From: Batillaria attramentaria
Lineage: Eukaryota; Mollusca; Gastropoda; Batillariidae
Direction: 5' to 3'
Assembly (NCBI GenBank): GCA_018292915.2
Contig: JACVVK020000477.1
Span: 62,001 to 126,000 of the forward strand
DNA: 64,000 nucleotides
Below, one piece after another: positions 22,101-31,919 of this stretch; within the stretch, counting starts at the first letter, position 1; every line of letters starts with the position of its first letter. Made by a program: the position numbers and the translations under genes. Under the pieces are notes generated by a model that did not search any database, was not told where the DNA came from, and was given only the letters and a program-made list of their open reading frames with translations.

Positions 22101-25100
22101 GAAAGCCAAGCAGAGATCCTCTGACGTTGCCCAAAGCTAAGCAAATCAGCCCACACTCACCCCAAAGACACTTGCCCAGCCAAGCAGCCAAAGACACATG
22201 CCAGGAACAACTTGTCCTTAAGGGCCAAAAGCCATAGGACGTAAAGCAAGCTAATGATGATGGCGAAGTAGTGGTTCTTCTATTCTACACTTTTCTATAC
22301 CGAGCGCAGTTGGTATCACGGCCCGTCGCGCATGACCAATATCGGCCCGTCGCGCATGACCAATATCACGGCCCGTCGCGCATGACCAATATCACGGCCG
22401 GTCGCCCGTCGCCCGTCGTTCATGACCAGTCGCTAGTTGTCGCGGTAGCCCATGACCAATCGCGGGTAGCGCATGACCAATCGCGGGTAGCCCATGACCA
22501 ATCGCGAGTAGCGCATGACCAACCGCGCGTCGCATATGACCAACCGCGCGTCGCATATGACCAGCCGCGCGTCGTTCATGACCAGCCGCGCGTAGCGCGT
22601 GACCAGTCGCAGGTAGTTCATGGACCCTATACGCACGTTTTCATACCTCTGCCATCAGTTACATGTTCATTTCTCTGTGCGTGTCCTCGGTTACAATGTT
22701 TATCTCTTTGTGTGAGTCTCATCGGTTACAATATTTCAGTGTGTATTTCTGTGTTTTGTGTCAGTGATTACAATGTGTATGTCTGTGTATTGTGTCAGTG
22801 GTTACAATGTTTACGTCTGTGTGTTAGTGGTTACTTACAATGTTTACGTCTGTGTGTTAGTGGTTACTTACAATGTTCACGTCTGTGTGTTAGTGGTTAC
22901 TTACAATGTTTACGTCTGTGTGTTAGTGGTTACTTACAATGTTTACGTCTGTGTGTTAGTGGTTACTTACAATGTTTACGTCTGTGTGTTAGTGCCATCA
23001 GCTTCAGTGTTTGTTTCTGTATACTAGTATAGAGTCATCGGTGATGATGTTTGTGTATAGTTTTATAAGTTACAATGTTTATTTCTGTGAGTGTGAGTGA
23101 GTGTCATGGGTTCCATGTTTATTTCTGTGAGTGTGAGTGAGTGTCATGGGTTCCATGTTTATTTCTGTGAGTGTGAGTGTTGTGGGTTACATGTTTGTTT
23201 CTGTGAGTGTGAGTGAGTGTCATGGGTTCCATGTTTGTTTCTGTGAGTGTGAGTGAGTGTCATGGGTTCCATGTTTATTTCTGTGAGTGTGAGTGAGTGT
23301 CATGGGTTCCATGTTTGTTTCTGTGAGTGTGAGTGAGTGTCATGGGTTCCATGTTTATTTCTGTGAGTGTGAGTGAGTGTCATGGGTTCCATGTTTATTT
23401 CTGTGAGTGTGAGTGAGTGTCATGGGTTACATGTTTACATCTGTGAGTGAGTGTTGTGGGTTACATGTTTATTTCTGTGAGTGAGAGCCTTCGGTTACAA
23501 ATGCAATGTTTATCATTATGTGTCATCAGTTACAATATTTATTTCTTTGTGTGGTGTCAGTGGTAACGATGTTTATTTCTGTGTGTTTTACAGACAAGGC
23601 TGCCGGAGCTGGACAACCCAGAGCGACTGCGAAAAACTGCGGAAGAGTTCATTGATAAGTGTCTCATGACTGACGTTATCTTGATATTTGCGCCTTCACA
23701 GGTTGGTACCAACTCCTTACTTTAACATAGTTTAGAAAACAGAATTTTAATACGTAGCGTTTTCACAGTGATACACTTCCAATTACAGAAAATACCACAG
23801 GAGTTTGTTGATTTCAACCGAGAAACTGCAGGTTTTAACGAGCAGCTTTTCAGTCGAACTCAGCAAAGGAGTGTGGCGTGTTTTCCATAATCATGGGTAC
23901 TGAATTGAGAAAAGTAATCATAGTAATCATAGTAATCATAGTAATCAAACCCTTTCCCAGTAATCAAACCCTTTCCCTATCTGGATTTCTTTGATTTGAA
24001 AACTGACATCAGCATTCCAACCTGCTTTGCACCTGCACACTAATCTGTGTGTGTTGGTGACATACGCAGAGTGTGTGTCCATACTAAACAGTCAACAATA
24101 AGGCAATAAACACAGTATAGACAACAGTCAACAATAAGGCGATAACCACAGTATAGACAACAGTCAACAATAAAGCAATAACCACAGTATAGACAACAGT
24201 CAACAATAAAGCAATAACCACAGTATAGACAACAGTCAACAATAAGGCAATAACCACAGTATAGACAACAGTCAACAATAAAGCAATAAACACTGTATAG
24301 ACAACAGTCAACAATAAAGTAATAACCACAGTATAGACAACAGTCAACAATAAGGCAATAAACACTGTATAGACAACAGTCAACAATAAGGCAATAACCA
24401 CAGTATAGACAACAGTCAACAATAAAGTAATAACCACAGTATAGACAACAGTCAACAATAAGGCAATAAACACAGTATAGACAACAGTCAACAATAAGGC
24501 AATAACCACAGTATAGACAACAGTCAACAATAAAGTAATAACCACAGTATAGACAACAGTCAACAATAAGGCAATAAACACAGTATAGACAACAGTCAAC
24601 AATAAAGTAATAACCACAGTATAGACAACAGTCAACAATAAGGCAATAAACACAGTATAGACAACAGTCAACAATAAAGCAATAACCACAGTATAGACAA
24701 CAGTCAACAATAAGGCAGTAAACACAGTATAGACAACAGTCAACAATAAGGCAATAAACACAGTATAGACAACAGTCAACAATAAAGCAATAACCACAGT
24801 ATAGACAACAGTCAACAATAAGGCAGTAAACACAGTATAGACAACAGTCAACATTAAAGTAATAACCACAGTATAGACAACAGTCAACAATAAGGCAATA
24901 AACACAGTATAGACAACAGTCAACAATAAGGCAATAAACACAGTATAGACAACAGCCACTGTTAGTATTACTATTGATTGTGTCAGCTGTAGCTAATGTG
25001 CCTGTATACAGTAATGTGGTATGTATGTACCAATACAAGTAATACTATTATTATTGCCTTTGATGTTGAACAGATTGCTCTGGCAGCCATCATGCACAGT

Positions 25101-28100
25101 GCCAGCAAAGAATCTATCAACTTGGACAGGTGAGTGAGATGAATGTGAGACAGGTGAGTGAGATGAATGTGAGACAGGTGAGTGAGATGAATGTGAGACA
25201 GGTGAGTGAGGAGAGTGCAAGACAGGTACCAGTAAGTGAGGTCAGTGAGACAGATGAATGTGAGACAGGTGGGTGAGGAAAGTGCGAGACAGGTGGGTGA
25301 GGAAAGTGAGAGACAGGTACCAGTGAGTGGGATGAGCGAGACAGGTGAGTGAGACAGATGGACATGAGACAGGTGGGTGAGTAGAGTGCAAGACAGGTAC
25401 TGGTGAGTGGGGTGAGTGAGACGTGAGTGAGGAGAGTGAGACATTTGAATGTGAGACAGGTGAGTGAGGTGAGTGCAAGATGGCTCAGTGAGGTGAGTGA
25501 GTGAGGAGGGTGTGAGACAGATGAGTGAGGAGAGTGTGAGGCAGGTGAGTGAGACGAATGTGAGACAGGTGAGTGAGGAGAGTACAAGACGGGTCAGTGA
25601 GGTGAGTGAGTGAGGAGGGTGTGAGACAGGTGAGCAAGGAGGATGTGAGACAGGTGAGTGAGGAGGGTGTGAGACAGGTGAGTGAGGAGGATGTGAGACA
25701 TGGGAACGAGGAGGGTGTGAGACAGGTGAGTGAGGAGAGTTTGAGACAGGTGAGCGAGGAGGATGTGAGACATGTCAGTGAGGAGAGAGTGAGACAGGTG
25801 CGTGAGGAGAGTGAGACAGGTGAGTGGGGAAAGTGTGAGACAGGTGAGCGAGGAGAATATGAAGTCAGCAGTGTGAGTGTATCCATTATCCATTATTCTT
25901 ATTATGTTGACAGGTACGTGACAGAAGTGCTGATGTGTGGATCATCACAAGAGGAAGTGCAGAAGTGTATCTATCAGCTGAGACGTACGTTTACAGAGAG
26001 TAGTGGTCACTATTTTATCTATCAGCTGAGACGTACGTTTACAGAGAGTAGTGGTCACTATTTTATCTATCAGCTGAAATGTACATTTACAGAGAGTATC
26101 TGTCACTATTTTCTCTGTCACCTGAGACGTACATTGATGGACAGAGAGTATCTGGCACTGTTTTCTGTCAGCTGATAGGTATGTTGACAGAGAGTATCGG
26201 TCACTATTTTCTCTGTCACCTGAGACGTACATTGATGGACAGAGAGTATCTGTCACTATTTTCTCTGTCACCTGAGACGTACATTGATGGACAGAGAGTA
26301 TCTGGCACTATTTTCTGTCAGCTGATAGGTATGTTGACAGAGAGTATCTGTCACTATTTTCTCTGTCACCTGAGACGTACATTGATGGACAGAGAGTATC
26401 TGTCACTATTTTCTGTCAGCTGATAGGTATGTTGACAGAGAGTATCTGTCACTATTTTCTGTCAGCTGATAAGATATGTTGACAGAGAGTATCTGTCATT
26501 ATTTTCTGTCAGCTGATAGGTATGTTGACAGAGAGTATCTGTCACTATTTTCTGTCAGCTGATAGGTATGTTGACAGAGAGTATCTGTCACTATTTTCTG
26601 TCAGCTGATAGGTATGTTGACAGAGAGTATCTGTCACTATTTTCTGTCAGCTGATAGGTATGTTGACAGAGAGTATCTGTCACTATTTACTGATGATATC
26701 TGTGACTGCCAGTGCTACATGTATAATACTGACTGGGATGATATCTGTGACTGCCAGTGCTAGGCTGATCACCAGTGTGTGTCATCAGGTATCAAGCACA
26801 TTGTGAAGGCGGCAGAACCAGTGCCCAGGGAACAGGCTCACCTGATTCAGAAGAAAATGGAGCGGTGTCGCAATCAGGAGAACAACCCTGAGAGTGAAGT
26901 GTGCGTTCTGTTTGTATAGTGTGTGTACATCATTAGTTAGACCAACACAATGAATCTGTTTGATTGTAACTGTCTGTATTGTGATGTGTAAGACCAAGAT
27001 GGCGGAGCTGTGTAATTATAACTGTCTTTAATGTTGTGTGTGCAGATATAAGACCAAGATGGCGGATCTGTTTGATTGTAACTGTCTGTATTGTGATGTG
27101 TAAGACCAAGATGGTGGAGCTGTGTAATTATAACTGTCTTTAATGTTGTGTGTGCAGATATAAGACCAAGATGGCGGATCTGTTTGATGATGAGGAAGAG
27201 ACCAGGAGTCAGAAACGTGCACGGCGTGACGTAAGTGTGGACGTGTGTAGGCTCACATACTGCTGTCTGTAGGCTCACATAGTGCCACTTTAGGCTCACA
27301 TACTGCTGTCTGTAGGCTCACATAGTGCTGTCTGTAGGCTCACATAGTGCTGTCTGTAGGCTCAGATACTGCTGTCTGTTGGCTCACATACTGCTGTCTG
27401 TAGGCTCACATACTGCTGTCTGTAGGCTCACATACTGCTCTCTGTAGGCTCACATACTGCTGTCTGTAGGCTCACTGCTGTCTGTAGGCTCACATACTGC
27501 TGTCTGTAGGCTCACATAGTGCCACTTTAGGCTCACATAGTGCTGTCTGTAGGCTCACATACTGCTGTCTGTAGGCTCACATAGTTCTGTCTGTAGGCTC
27601 ACATAGTGCTGTCTGTAGGCTCACATAGTGCCACTTTAGGCTCACATAGTGCTGTCTGTAGGCTCACATAGTGCCACTTTAGGCTCACATAGTGCTGTCT
27701 GTAGGCTCACATAGTGCCACTTTAGGCTCACATACTGCTGTCTGTAGGCTCACATACTGCTGTCTGTAGGCTCACATAGTGCTGTCTGTAGGCTCACATA
27801 CTGCTGTCTGTAGGCTCACATAGTGCTGTCTGTAGGCTCACATAGTGCTGTCTGTAGGCTCACATAGTGCTCTCTGTAGGCTCACATACTGCTGTCTGTA
27901 GGCTCACATAGTGCTGTCTGTAGGCTCACATAGTGCTGTCTGTAGGCTCACATAGTGCCACTTTAGGCTCACATACTGCTGTCTGTAGGCTCACATAGTG
28001 CTGTCTGTAGGCTCACATAGTGCTGTCTGTAGGCTCACATAGTGCTCTCTGTAGGCTCACATACTGCTGTCTGTAGGCTCACATAGTGCTGTCTGTAGGC

Positions 28101-30899
28101 TCACATAGTGCTGTCTGTAGGCTCACATAGTGCCACTTTAGGCTCACATACTGCTGTCTGTAGGCTCACATACTGCTGTCTGTAGGCTCACATAGTGCTG
28201 TCTGTAGGCTCAGATACTGCTGTCTGTAAGCTCACATACTGCTGTCTGTAGGCTCACATAGTGCTGTCTGTAGGCTCACATACTGCTGTCTGTAGGCTCA
28301 CATAGTGCTGTCTGTAGGCTCACATAGTGCTGTCTGTAGGCTCACATAGTGCTGTCTGTAGGCTCACATACTGCTGTCTGTAGGGCTCACATACTGCTGT
28401 CTGTAGGCTCACATAGTGCTGTCTGTAGGCTCACATAGTGCCACTTTAGGCTCACATACTGCTGTCTGTAGGCTCACATACTGCTGTCTGTAGGCTCACA
28501 TACTGCTCTCTGTAGGCTCACATAGTGCCACTTTAGGCTCACATACTGCTGTCTGTAGGCTCACATAGTGCTGTCTGTAGGCTCACATACTGCTGTCTGT
28601 AGGCTCACATACTGCTGTCTGTAGGCTCACATACTGCCACCCTAGGCTCACATACTGCTGTGTGTAGGCTCACATACTGCCACCCTAGGCTCACATACTG
28701 CCCCCCCCCAAGGCTTACATACTGCCCCCCCCCCTAGGCTCACCTACTGCTGTTGTAGGTTTAAATACTGCCTTCAGACTCACCTGCTGCTGTTGTAGGT
28801 TTAAATACTGCCTTCAGGCTCACCTACTGCTGTTGCAGGTTTAAATATGGTTTAAATACTGCCTTCAGGCTCACCCTACTGCTGTTGTAGGCTTAAATAT
28901 GGTTTAAATACTGCCTTCAGACTCACCTGCTGCTGTTGTAGGTTTAAATACTGCCTTCAGGCTCACCTGCTGCTGTTGTAGGTTTAAATACTGCCTTCAG
29001 GCTCACCTGCTGCTGTTGTAGGTTTAAATATGGTTTAAATACTGCCTTCAGGCTCACCCTACTGCTGTTGTAGGCTTAAATATGGTTTAAATACTGCCTT
29101 CAGACTCACCTGCTGCTGTTGTAGGTTTAAATACTGCCTTCAGGCTCACCTGCTGCTGTTGTAGGTTTAAATACTGCCTTCAGGCTCACCTGCTGCTGTT
29201 GTAGGTTTAAATATGGTTTAAATACTGCCTTCAGGCTCACCTGCTGCTGTTGTACTTGTAGGTTTAAATATGTTTTAAATACTGCCTTCAGACTCACCTG
29301 CTGCTGTTGTAGGTTTAAATATGGGTTTAAATACTGCCTTCAGGCTCACCTGCTGCTGTTGTAGGTTTAAATATGGTTTAAATACTGCCTTCAGACTCAC
29401 CTGCTGCTGTTGTAGGTTTAAATATGGGTTTAAATACTGCCTTCAGGCTCACCTACTGCTGTTGTAGGCTTAAATATGGTTTAAATACTGCATTCACACT
29501 CACCTGCTGCTGTTGTAGGTTTAAATATGGTTTAAATACTGCCTTCAGGCTCACCTGCTGCTGTTGTAGGTTTAAATATGGTTTAAATACAGTAGAACCT
29601 CTTTTGGGTGACCATCCCTTAGAGAGACCACCTGCCTGTGCAGACCAATGTTACAATGATCCTGGGTTGCAATTCTTCACTGTCTGAGGCTTCTTTTGCA
29701 CGACCACCTCTCTTAAGACCATTCTTATCTTGCCATAGGGGTGGTCGCCCAAAAGAGGTCGTACTGTACTGCCTTCAGACTCACCTGCTGCTGTTGTAGG
29801 TTTAAATATGGGTTTAAATACTGCCTTCAGGCTCACCTACTGCTGTTGTAGGCTTAAATATGGTTTAAATACTGCATTCACACTCACCTGCTGCTGTTGT
29901 AGGTTTAAATATGGTTTAAATACTGCCTTCAGACTCACCTGCTGCTGTTGTAGGTTTAAATATGGGTTTAAATACTGCCTTCAGGCTCACCTGCTGCTGT
30001 TGTAGGCTTAAATACAGTTTAAATACTGCATTCACACTCACCTGCTGCTGTTGTAGGTTTAAATATGGGTTTAAATACTGCCTTCAGGCTCACCTGCTGC
30101 TGTTGTAGGCTTAAATATGGTTTAAATACTGCATTCACACTCACCTGCTGCTGTTGTAGGTTTAAATATGGTTTAAATACTGCCTTCAGACTCACCTGCT
30201 GCTGTTGTAGGTTTAAATATGGGTTTAAATACTGCCTTCAGGCTCACCTGCTGCTGTTGTAGGTTTAAATATGGGTTTAAATACTGCCTTCAGGCTCACC
30301 TGCTGCTGTTGTAGGTTTAAATATGGTTTAAATACTGCCTTCAGACTCACCTGCTGCTGTTGTAGGTTTAAATATGGGTTTAAATACTGCCTTCAGGCTC
30401 ACCTGCTGCTGTTGTAGGCTTAAATACAGTTTAAATACTGCCTTCAGGCTCACCTACTGCTGTTGTAGGCTTAAATATGGTTTAAATACTGCCTTCAGAC
30501 TCACCTGCTGCTGTTGTAGGTTTAAATATGGGTTTAAATACTGCCTTCAGGCTCACATACTGCCTCCATAGGCTTGCACACTGCTATAGATCTGTAGGCT
30601 TACATACTGCCTCCATAGGCTTGCACACTGCTATCTGTAGGCTTACATACTGCCTCCATAGGCTTGCACACTGCTATCTGTAGACTCACATACTGCCTCC
30701 ATAGGCTTGCACACTGCTATCTGTAGACTCACACACTGCCTCCATAGGCTTGCACACTGCTATCTGTAGACTCACATACTGTAGTCATGAACTGGCTTAT
30801 TGAGTTCAGTTTCATGTCTTTGTCTGTGCTGGCTGAGACACGGAGATTTTGTGGCTTGTGCAGGAAACAAGGAAGATGGAAGAGGAGCTTTTGTCTTGA
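12778..30899 (+). CDS. CCNH: Cyclin H, copy B (e1-e9, frameshifted in e2 and e3)
   Basis: Exons 12778-12900, 13193-13267, 14378-14579, 23594-23701, 25074-25129, 25914-25984, 26789-26900, 27158-27230, 30864-30899. The protein spans the first cyclin fold ([26 protein letters not shown] then [14 protein letters not shown]), the LACKVEE motif, [15 protein letters not shown], the second cyclin fold and the acidic tail. Human cyclin H is 323 residues. These exons would give 284, and the ~45 N-terminal residues are missing. Relative to copies C and D there is an extra G in 13224-13227, an extra T in 14415-14417 and a missing T at 14483-14485. All are in homopolymers, so consensus errors are as likely as pseudogenisation. 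A 9 kb intron i3 carries a 6 kb transposon block. Confidence 0.9.
12901..13192 (+). other. Intron i1 of copy B
   Basis: Short intron with a C run (12967-12983) and AT-rich sequence. It ends CTTTTTCTTGTGCAG. No repeat array, unlike most other introns of this gene. Confidence 0.85.
13193..13267 (+). CDS. CCNH: CCNH copy B exon e2 (one-base insertion)
   Basis: Encodes [11 protein letters not shown] then, after an extra [14 protein letters not shown]. The intact 74-nt version in copies C and D ends AT|GTATGT, joining G of e3 to make Met. Matches FKRFYLNNSVMEYHP of human cyclin H. Confidence 0.9.
13268..13441. repeat. Degenerate copies of the e2 end in intron i2
   Basis: After the donor, phrases resembling the exon end (GGATTACCACCCGAAAGATA) recur: GGTGGATTAATTACCACCC at 13283 and TTATGGATTTAATTATTACA at 13378, each followed by a TATTGTACACATT-like stretch. 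This looks like an old, diverged exon-edge tandem duplication. Confidence 0.55.
13442..14050. repeat. Intron i2 minisatellite, 56-bp unit, ~11 copies
   Basis: Highly uniform units with GGGAAGTAAGTAAAGCTGAG, CACTACCTAGATC and ATCTATAATACAGTAT. One unit in this copy lacks an A (13737). Each unit contains AAGTAAGT, a good match to a splice donor. Confidence 0.95.
14378..14579 (+). CDS. CCNH: CCNH copy B exon e3 (two one-base indels)
   Basis: Largest exon: [20 protein letters not shown] through [18 protein letters not shown], spanning the end of the first cyclin fold. The extra T at 14415-14417 and missing T at 14483-14485 put ~22 codons out of frame. Acceptor AACACAG, donor AAG|GTCTGT. Confidence 0.92.
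14580..15710. repeat. Intron i3 minisatellite copied from the e3 3' end
   Basis: About 23 units of ~49 bp, alternating as a ~98-bp dimer. One half is a copy of the last ~44 coding bases of e3 plus donor (ACCACCCATTCCGACC ... CGACATTAAG|GTCTGT, e.g. 14641-14690). The other is a variant (CACCTCTAGAGGAGCTCC plus TGATAGATAGAG). Antisense open frames are by-products of the array. Confidence 0.96.
15855..16351. repeat. Intron i3: same 49-bp units separated by (AT)n
   Basis: Eight further copies of AAGGTCTGTACCACCC...GGGGCTCCTGAT, now separated by AT tracts of ~12-60 bp (longest 16082-16157) in place of GATAGATAGAG. AT length differs between units of the locus. Confidence 0.93.
16384..16587. repeat. 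Intron i3 minisatellite, ~26-bp unit (left part)
   Basis: Copies of CATGTTTATTTCTGTGTG plus TGTCATCG. Related sequence continues after the foldback element at 22657, so the element interrupts one array. Confidence 0.9.
16598..17325 (+). repeat. Foldback left arm with 21-bp array
   Basis: 16622-16800 is a 21-bp tandem array (TGGTCATGCGCTACCCGCGAT type), so ATTGGTCATG recurs. It is followed by a CGGGCCGTGATATTGG set (16850-16930), then GAATAGAAGAACCACTACTT, a G tract (17026-17038), a C tract (17116-17133), GATTGGTCAAAGC (CCAAT-like) and GTGACGTCA (CRE-like, 17254). Confidence 0.9.
17612..18487. mobile_element. TIR element 1, 876 bp (ends GGGGACCTATGCATGG)
   Basis: The left end GGGGACCTATGCATGGACAC and the right end are perfect inverted copies of ~20 bp. 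Subterminal regions repeat CTATGCATGGAC and GCCTACG/TTTAGGC motifs. It contains TGACGTCA near 17766. Open frames at 17492-17998 and 17797-18072 have no recognisable domain, so I treat the element as non-autonomous. Superfamily not assigned, no clear target-site duplication. Confidence 0.82.
18694..19594. mobile_element. TIR element 2, 901 bp, sister of element 1
   Basis: Nearly identical to 17612-18487 and in the same orientation. It carries ~26 extra bases near 19438 (CCGATTTCGCGTGACTAAAT) that element 1 lacks. Flanks differ from element 1 (ACCA left, TACC right), so it is a separate insertion or an independently bounded duplication. Confidence 0.82.
19744..20130 (-). repeat. Extra foldback arm copy 1
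   Basis: From AGTGATTTGTCAAGC to GGCGAAGTGGTGGTTC, matching the right arm but diverged (GAAGTCTCGGCGAGACAGG in place of GACGTCACGTCGAGACAGG, so the CRE-like site is lost). Confidence 0.8.
20297..20730 (-). repeat. Extra foldback arm copy 2
   Basis: From CAGTGATTTGTGAAGC to CGCATGACCAATATCAC, ending at the edge of the 21-bp array. Keeps GACGTCACGTCGAGACAGG and the CCAAT-like TTGACCAATCAAC. Bounded by long C tracts on both sides. Confidence 0.82.
21075..22261 (+). mobile_element. 5'-truncated non-LTR retrotransposon with 11-bp TSD
   Basis: 1187 bp flanked by identical GGCGAAGTAGT at 21064-21074 and 22262-22272. Removing it and one repeat restores the foldback arm sequence. The 3' end is GCTAATGATGAT, a short simple-repeat tail as in I/Jockey-group elements. 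Only the RNase H end of ORF2 and the 3' UTR are present, a typical truncated insertion. Confidence 0.92.
21077..22000 (+). CDS. RNase H domain fragment of LINE ORF2
   Basis: An open frame of 307 codons to TAA 21998-22000, with no start of its own because the element is truncated. It carries all four acidic RNase H positions: D in KIYTDGSV, E in FSAEMYAI, D in ILSDSKSS and D in GNELADRAA, plus the WLPSHSGI motif before the last. A C-terminal Cys/His cluster follows ([16 protein letters not shown]), as in ORF2 tails of I/Jockey-type non-LTR elements. In a full element this domain removes RNA from RNA-DNA hybrids. Reverse transcriptase and endonuclease are absent here, and no promoter is evident. 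The frame is intact in both complete units. Confidence 0.9.
   Translation, partial: EHRYAEGASKKADSALATTLAREKIEQRFSQHLKIYTDGSVLDSGEVGCAFVIPDLGITRRYKLNAGLSIFSAEMYAILMACTFVNDMPNPPLGAVILSDSKSSLQALERGGTRNRSDVQSEILFLAHQIITKGTALALMWLPSHSGIRGNELADRAARGATGDGMEAKLPQTLSEVKSKIQRAAHTLRERKLRALCEENGWVHLPGGQNHVPLFPRRHSAVICRIRTLCCAHTWSNDLCQCGQPPDVRHIVNGCDGLPANLQPVWDLRDRYSLKTVDFLRPHQALGDRPMRTLADAIVRSDLTKWF
22657..23590. repeat. Intron i3 minisatellites leading to the e4 acceptor
   Basis: Three related arrays: TTACAATGTTTACGTCTGTG ~28-bp units (22690-23010), CATGTTTATTTCTGTGAGTG ~38-bp units (23080-23480), then TTACAATATTTATTTC copies. The last copy, GATGTTTATTTCTGTGTG followed by TTTTACAG, is the e4 branch/acceptor region. 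So the family looks derived from the 3' splice-site flank. Confidence 0.9.
23594..23701 (+). CDS. CCNH: CCNH copy B exon e4
   Basis: Identical in content to 79-186 ([12 protein letters not shown] to FAPSQ); frame intact. Confidence 0.92.
24088..24955. repeat. Intron i4 36-bp minisatellite, unit 2
   Basis: Same array and same variant order as 573-1440; no difference noticed by eye. Confidence 0.95.
25074..25129 (+). CDS. CCNH: CCNH copy B exon e5
   Basis: [18 protein letters not shown], donor GTGAGT, as in copy A. Confidence 0.88.
25126..25855. repeat. Intron i5 donor-spanning minisatellite, unit 2
   Basis: Counterpart of 1611-2340. Confidence 0.93.
25914..25984 (+). CDS. CCNH: CCNH copy B exon e6
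   Basis: [18 protein letters not shown] to QLR, same splice phases as copy A. Confidence 0.86.
25963..26690. repeat. Intron i6 exon-end minisatellite, unit 2
   Basis: Counterpart of 2448-3175. Confidence 0.92.
26789..26900 (+). CDS. CCNH: CCNH copy B exon e7
   Basis: [15 protein letters not shown] to NNPESE, as in copy A. Confidence 0.88.
26943..27157. repeat. Intron i7 duplicated acceptor block, unit 2
   Basis: Counterpart of 3428-3642, with the decoy exon start at 27046. Confidence 0.88.
27158..27230 (+). CDS. CCNH: CCNH copy B exon e8
   Basis: [19 protein letters not shown] then RARRD, donor GTAAGT. Confidence 0.85.
27243..28733. repeat. Intron i8 22-bp minisatellite A, unit 2
   Basis: Counterpart of 3728-5217, with the same variant order. 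Confidence 0.95.
28734..30549. repeat. Intron i8 minisatellite B, unit 2
   Basis: Counterpart of 5218-7033, interrupted by the MITE at 29590-29766. Confidence 0.94.
29590..29766. mobile_element. mariner-like MITE, 177 bp, unit 2
   Basis: Same TA-flanked insertion at the same array position as 6074-6250, so it predates the locus duplication. Confidence 0.9.
30550..30783. repeat. Intron i8 minisatellite C, unit 2
   Basis: Counterpart of 7034-7268. Confidence 0.9.
30864..30899 (+). CDS. CCNH: CCNH copy B terminal exon e9
   Basis: [11 protein letters not shown] plus TGA after CTTGTGCAG. The upstream run has one more T than in copy A (GAGATTTTGTGG), outside the exon. Confidence 0.72.
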   Translation, partial: ETRKMEEELLS

Positions 30900-31919
30900 C
30901 CCGACACTTGATGGTCCATTCACCCAACACTTTATGGTCCTTTCAACCTGCATGGAGCTGGATGGGAGTTGAGCAGTGACTTCTGTTCACTTTGTATACC
31001 ACAAGTGTATACACCTGGATGGGATTTCCACAAGTGTATACACCTGGATGGGATTTCCACAAGTGTATACACAGGTCTGGATTGGATTTGTACTATGAGT
31101 GGTGACTACTATATGTGGTGACTACTATACACTTTGTATACCACAGGTTTATACAGGTGGATGGGATGTGTACTATGAGCGGTGACCACTGTGAACACTG
31201 TCTACTGTACATATACACCTGGATGGGACTTGTATTGTGAAAGTTGACTACATGTATTATGATCAGCGACTACCGTGAGCGGTGACTACACTTAGTATTC
31301 CACAAGTGTACATATACACCCGGATGGGACTTGTACTGTGAAAGTTGACTACATGTATTATGATCAGTGACTACTGTGAGTGGTGACTACACTTAGTATT
31401 CCACAAGTGTACATATACACCCGGATGGGACTTGTACTGTGAAAGTTGACTACATGTATTATGATCAGCGACTACTGTGAGTGGTGACTACACTTAGTAT
31501 TCCACAAGTGTACATACACCTGGATGGGACAGGTACTGTGAGCGCTGACTTCTATAAGCAGTGACTGCTGTGAATGGTGACTACTGTACACTTTGTATTC
31601 TACAAGTGTTTGTGGGTGGACACCATTGACTTTCACCGTCGTGCGGTGTACGTTCCATGGATTATACAGAGCTGTATGTGCTGACCTGAACGGAACTGTG
31701 AAATGTCACAGTTAGTTAATTTTCAGAGTCAGTGTACCAGGGTCAAGGGTGTGATTTTTCTCAACACGCGGTATTTCTAGAATGAGAACATTGAAAATTA
31801 CATTTTCCAGAGACACCCCCCCTCCCCCCCCCCCCCCCCACACACACACACTGTGAATAGTGACTACTACTGTTGGTTTTGATGAGCAGCTGACAACAAT
31901 ACTATCACCGCAGAATAAA
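30900..31919 (+). other. CCNH copy B probable 3' UTR
   Basis: Counterpart of 7383-8400, with four ~102-bp units (about 31206-31525) and AATAAA at its end. Confidence 0.6.
31914..31919 (+). promoter_or_regulatory. Candidate polyadenylation signal, copy B
   Basis: AATAAA in CAGAATAAAAG, same context as 8395-8400. Confidence 0.5.

Larger units (their letters stand above)
20738..22645 (-). repeat. Foldback right arm, interrupted by a LINE
   Basis: Inverted copy of 16598-17325, split at GGCGAAGTAGT by the 1187-bp LINE insertion. The outer part 22262-22645 contains the 21-bp array (22435-22620). Confidence 0.88.
16594..22650. mobile_element. Foldback element, ~6.06 kb, with nested insertions
   Basis: Inverted arms begin TATGAAAACGTGCGTATAGG at 16598 and end with its complement at 22645. 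Possible 6-bp target duplication GCCATC (16588-16593, 22651-22656); joining there gives GCCATCAGTTACATG, which resembles the surrounding array. Left arm 16598-17325. Right arm 20738-22645, split by a LINE. Two extra right-arm copies lie at 19744-20130 and 20297-20730. The centre holds two TIR elements. No transposase gene was recognised. Confidence 0.85.
1..23515 (+). repeat. Tandem locus unit 1 (23.5 kb)
   Basis: The sequence starting at position 1 recurs at 23516 and again at 47288, in the same orientation and with the same order of exons, arrays and transposons. The unit runs from the end of intron i3 of one cyclin H copy to the same point of the next, so each gene body straddles a unit boundary. 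The phase of the boundary is set only by the window start. The true duplication breakpoint cannot be placed. Confidence 0.97.
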
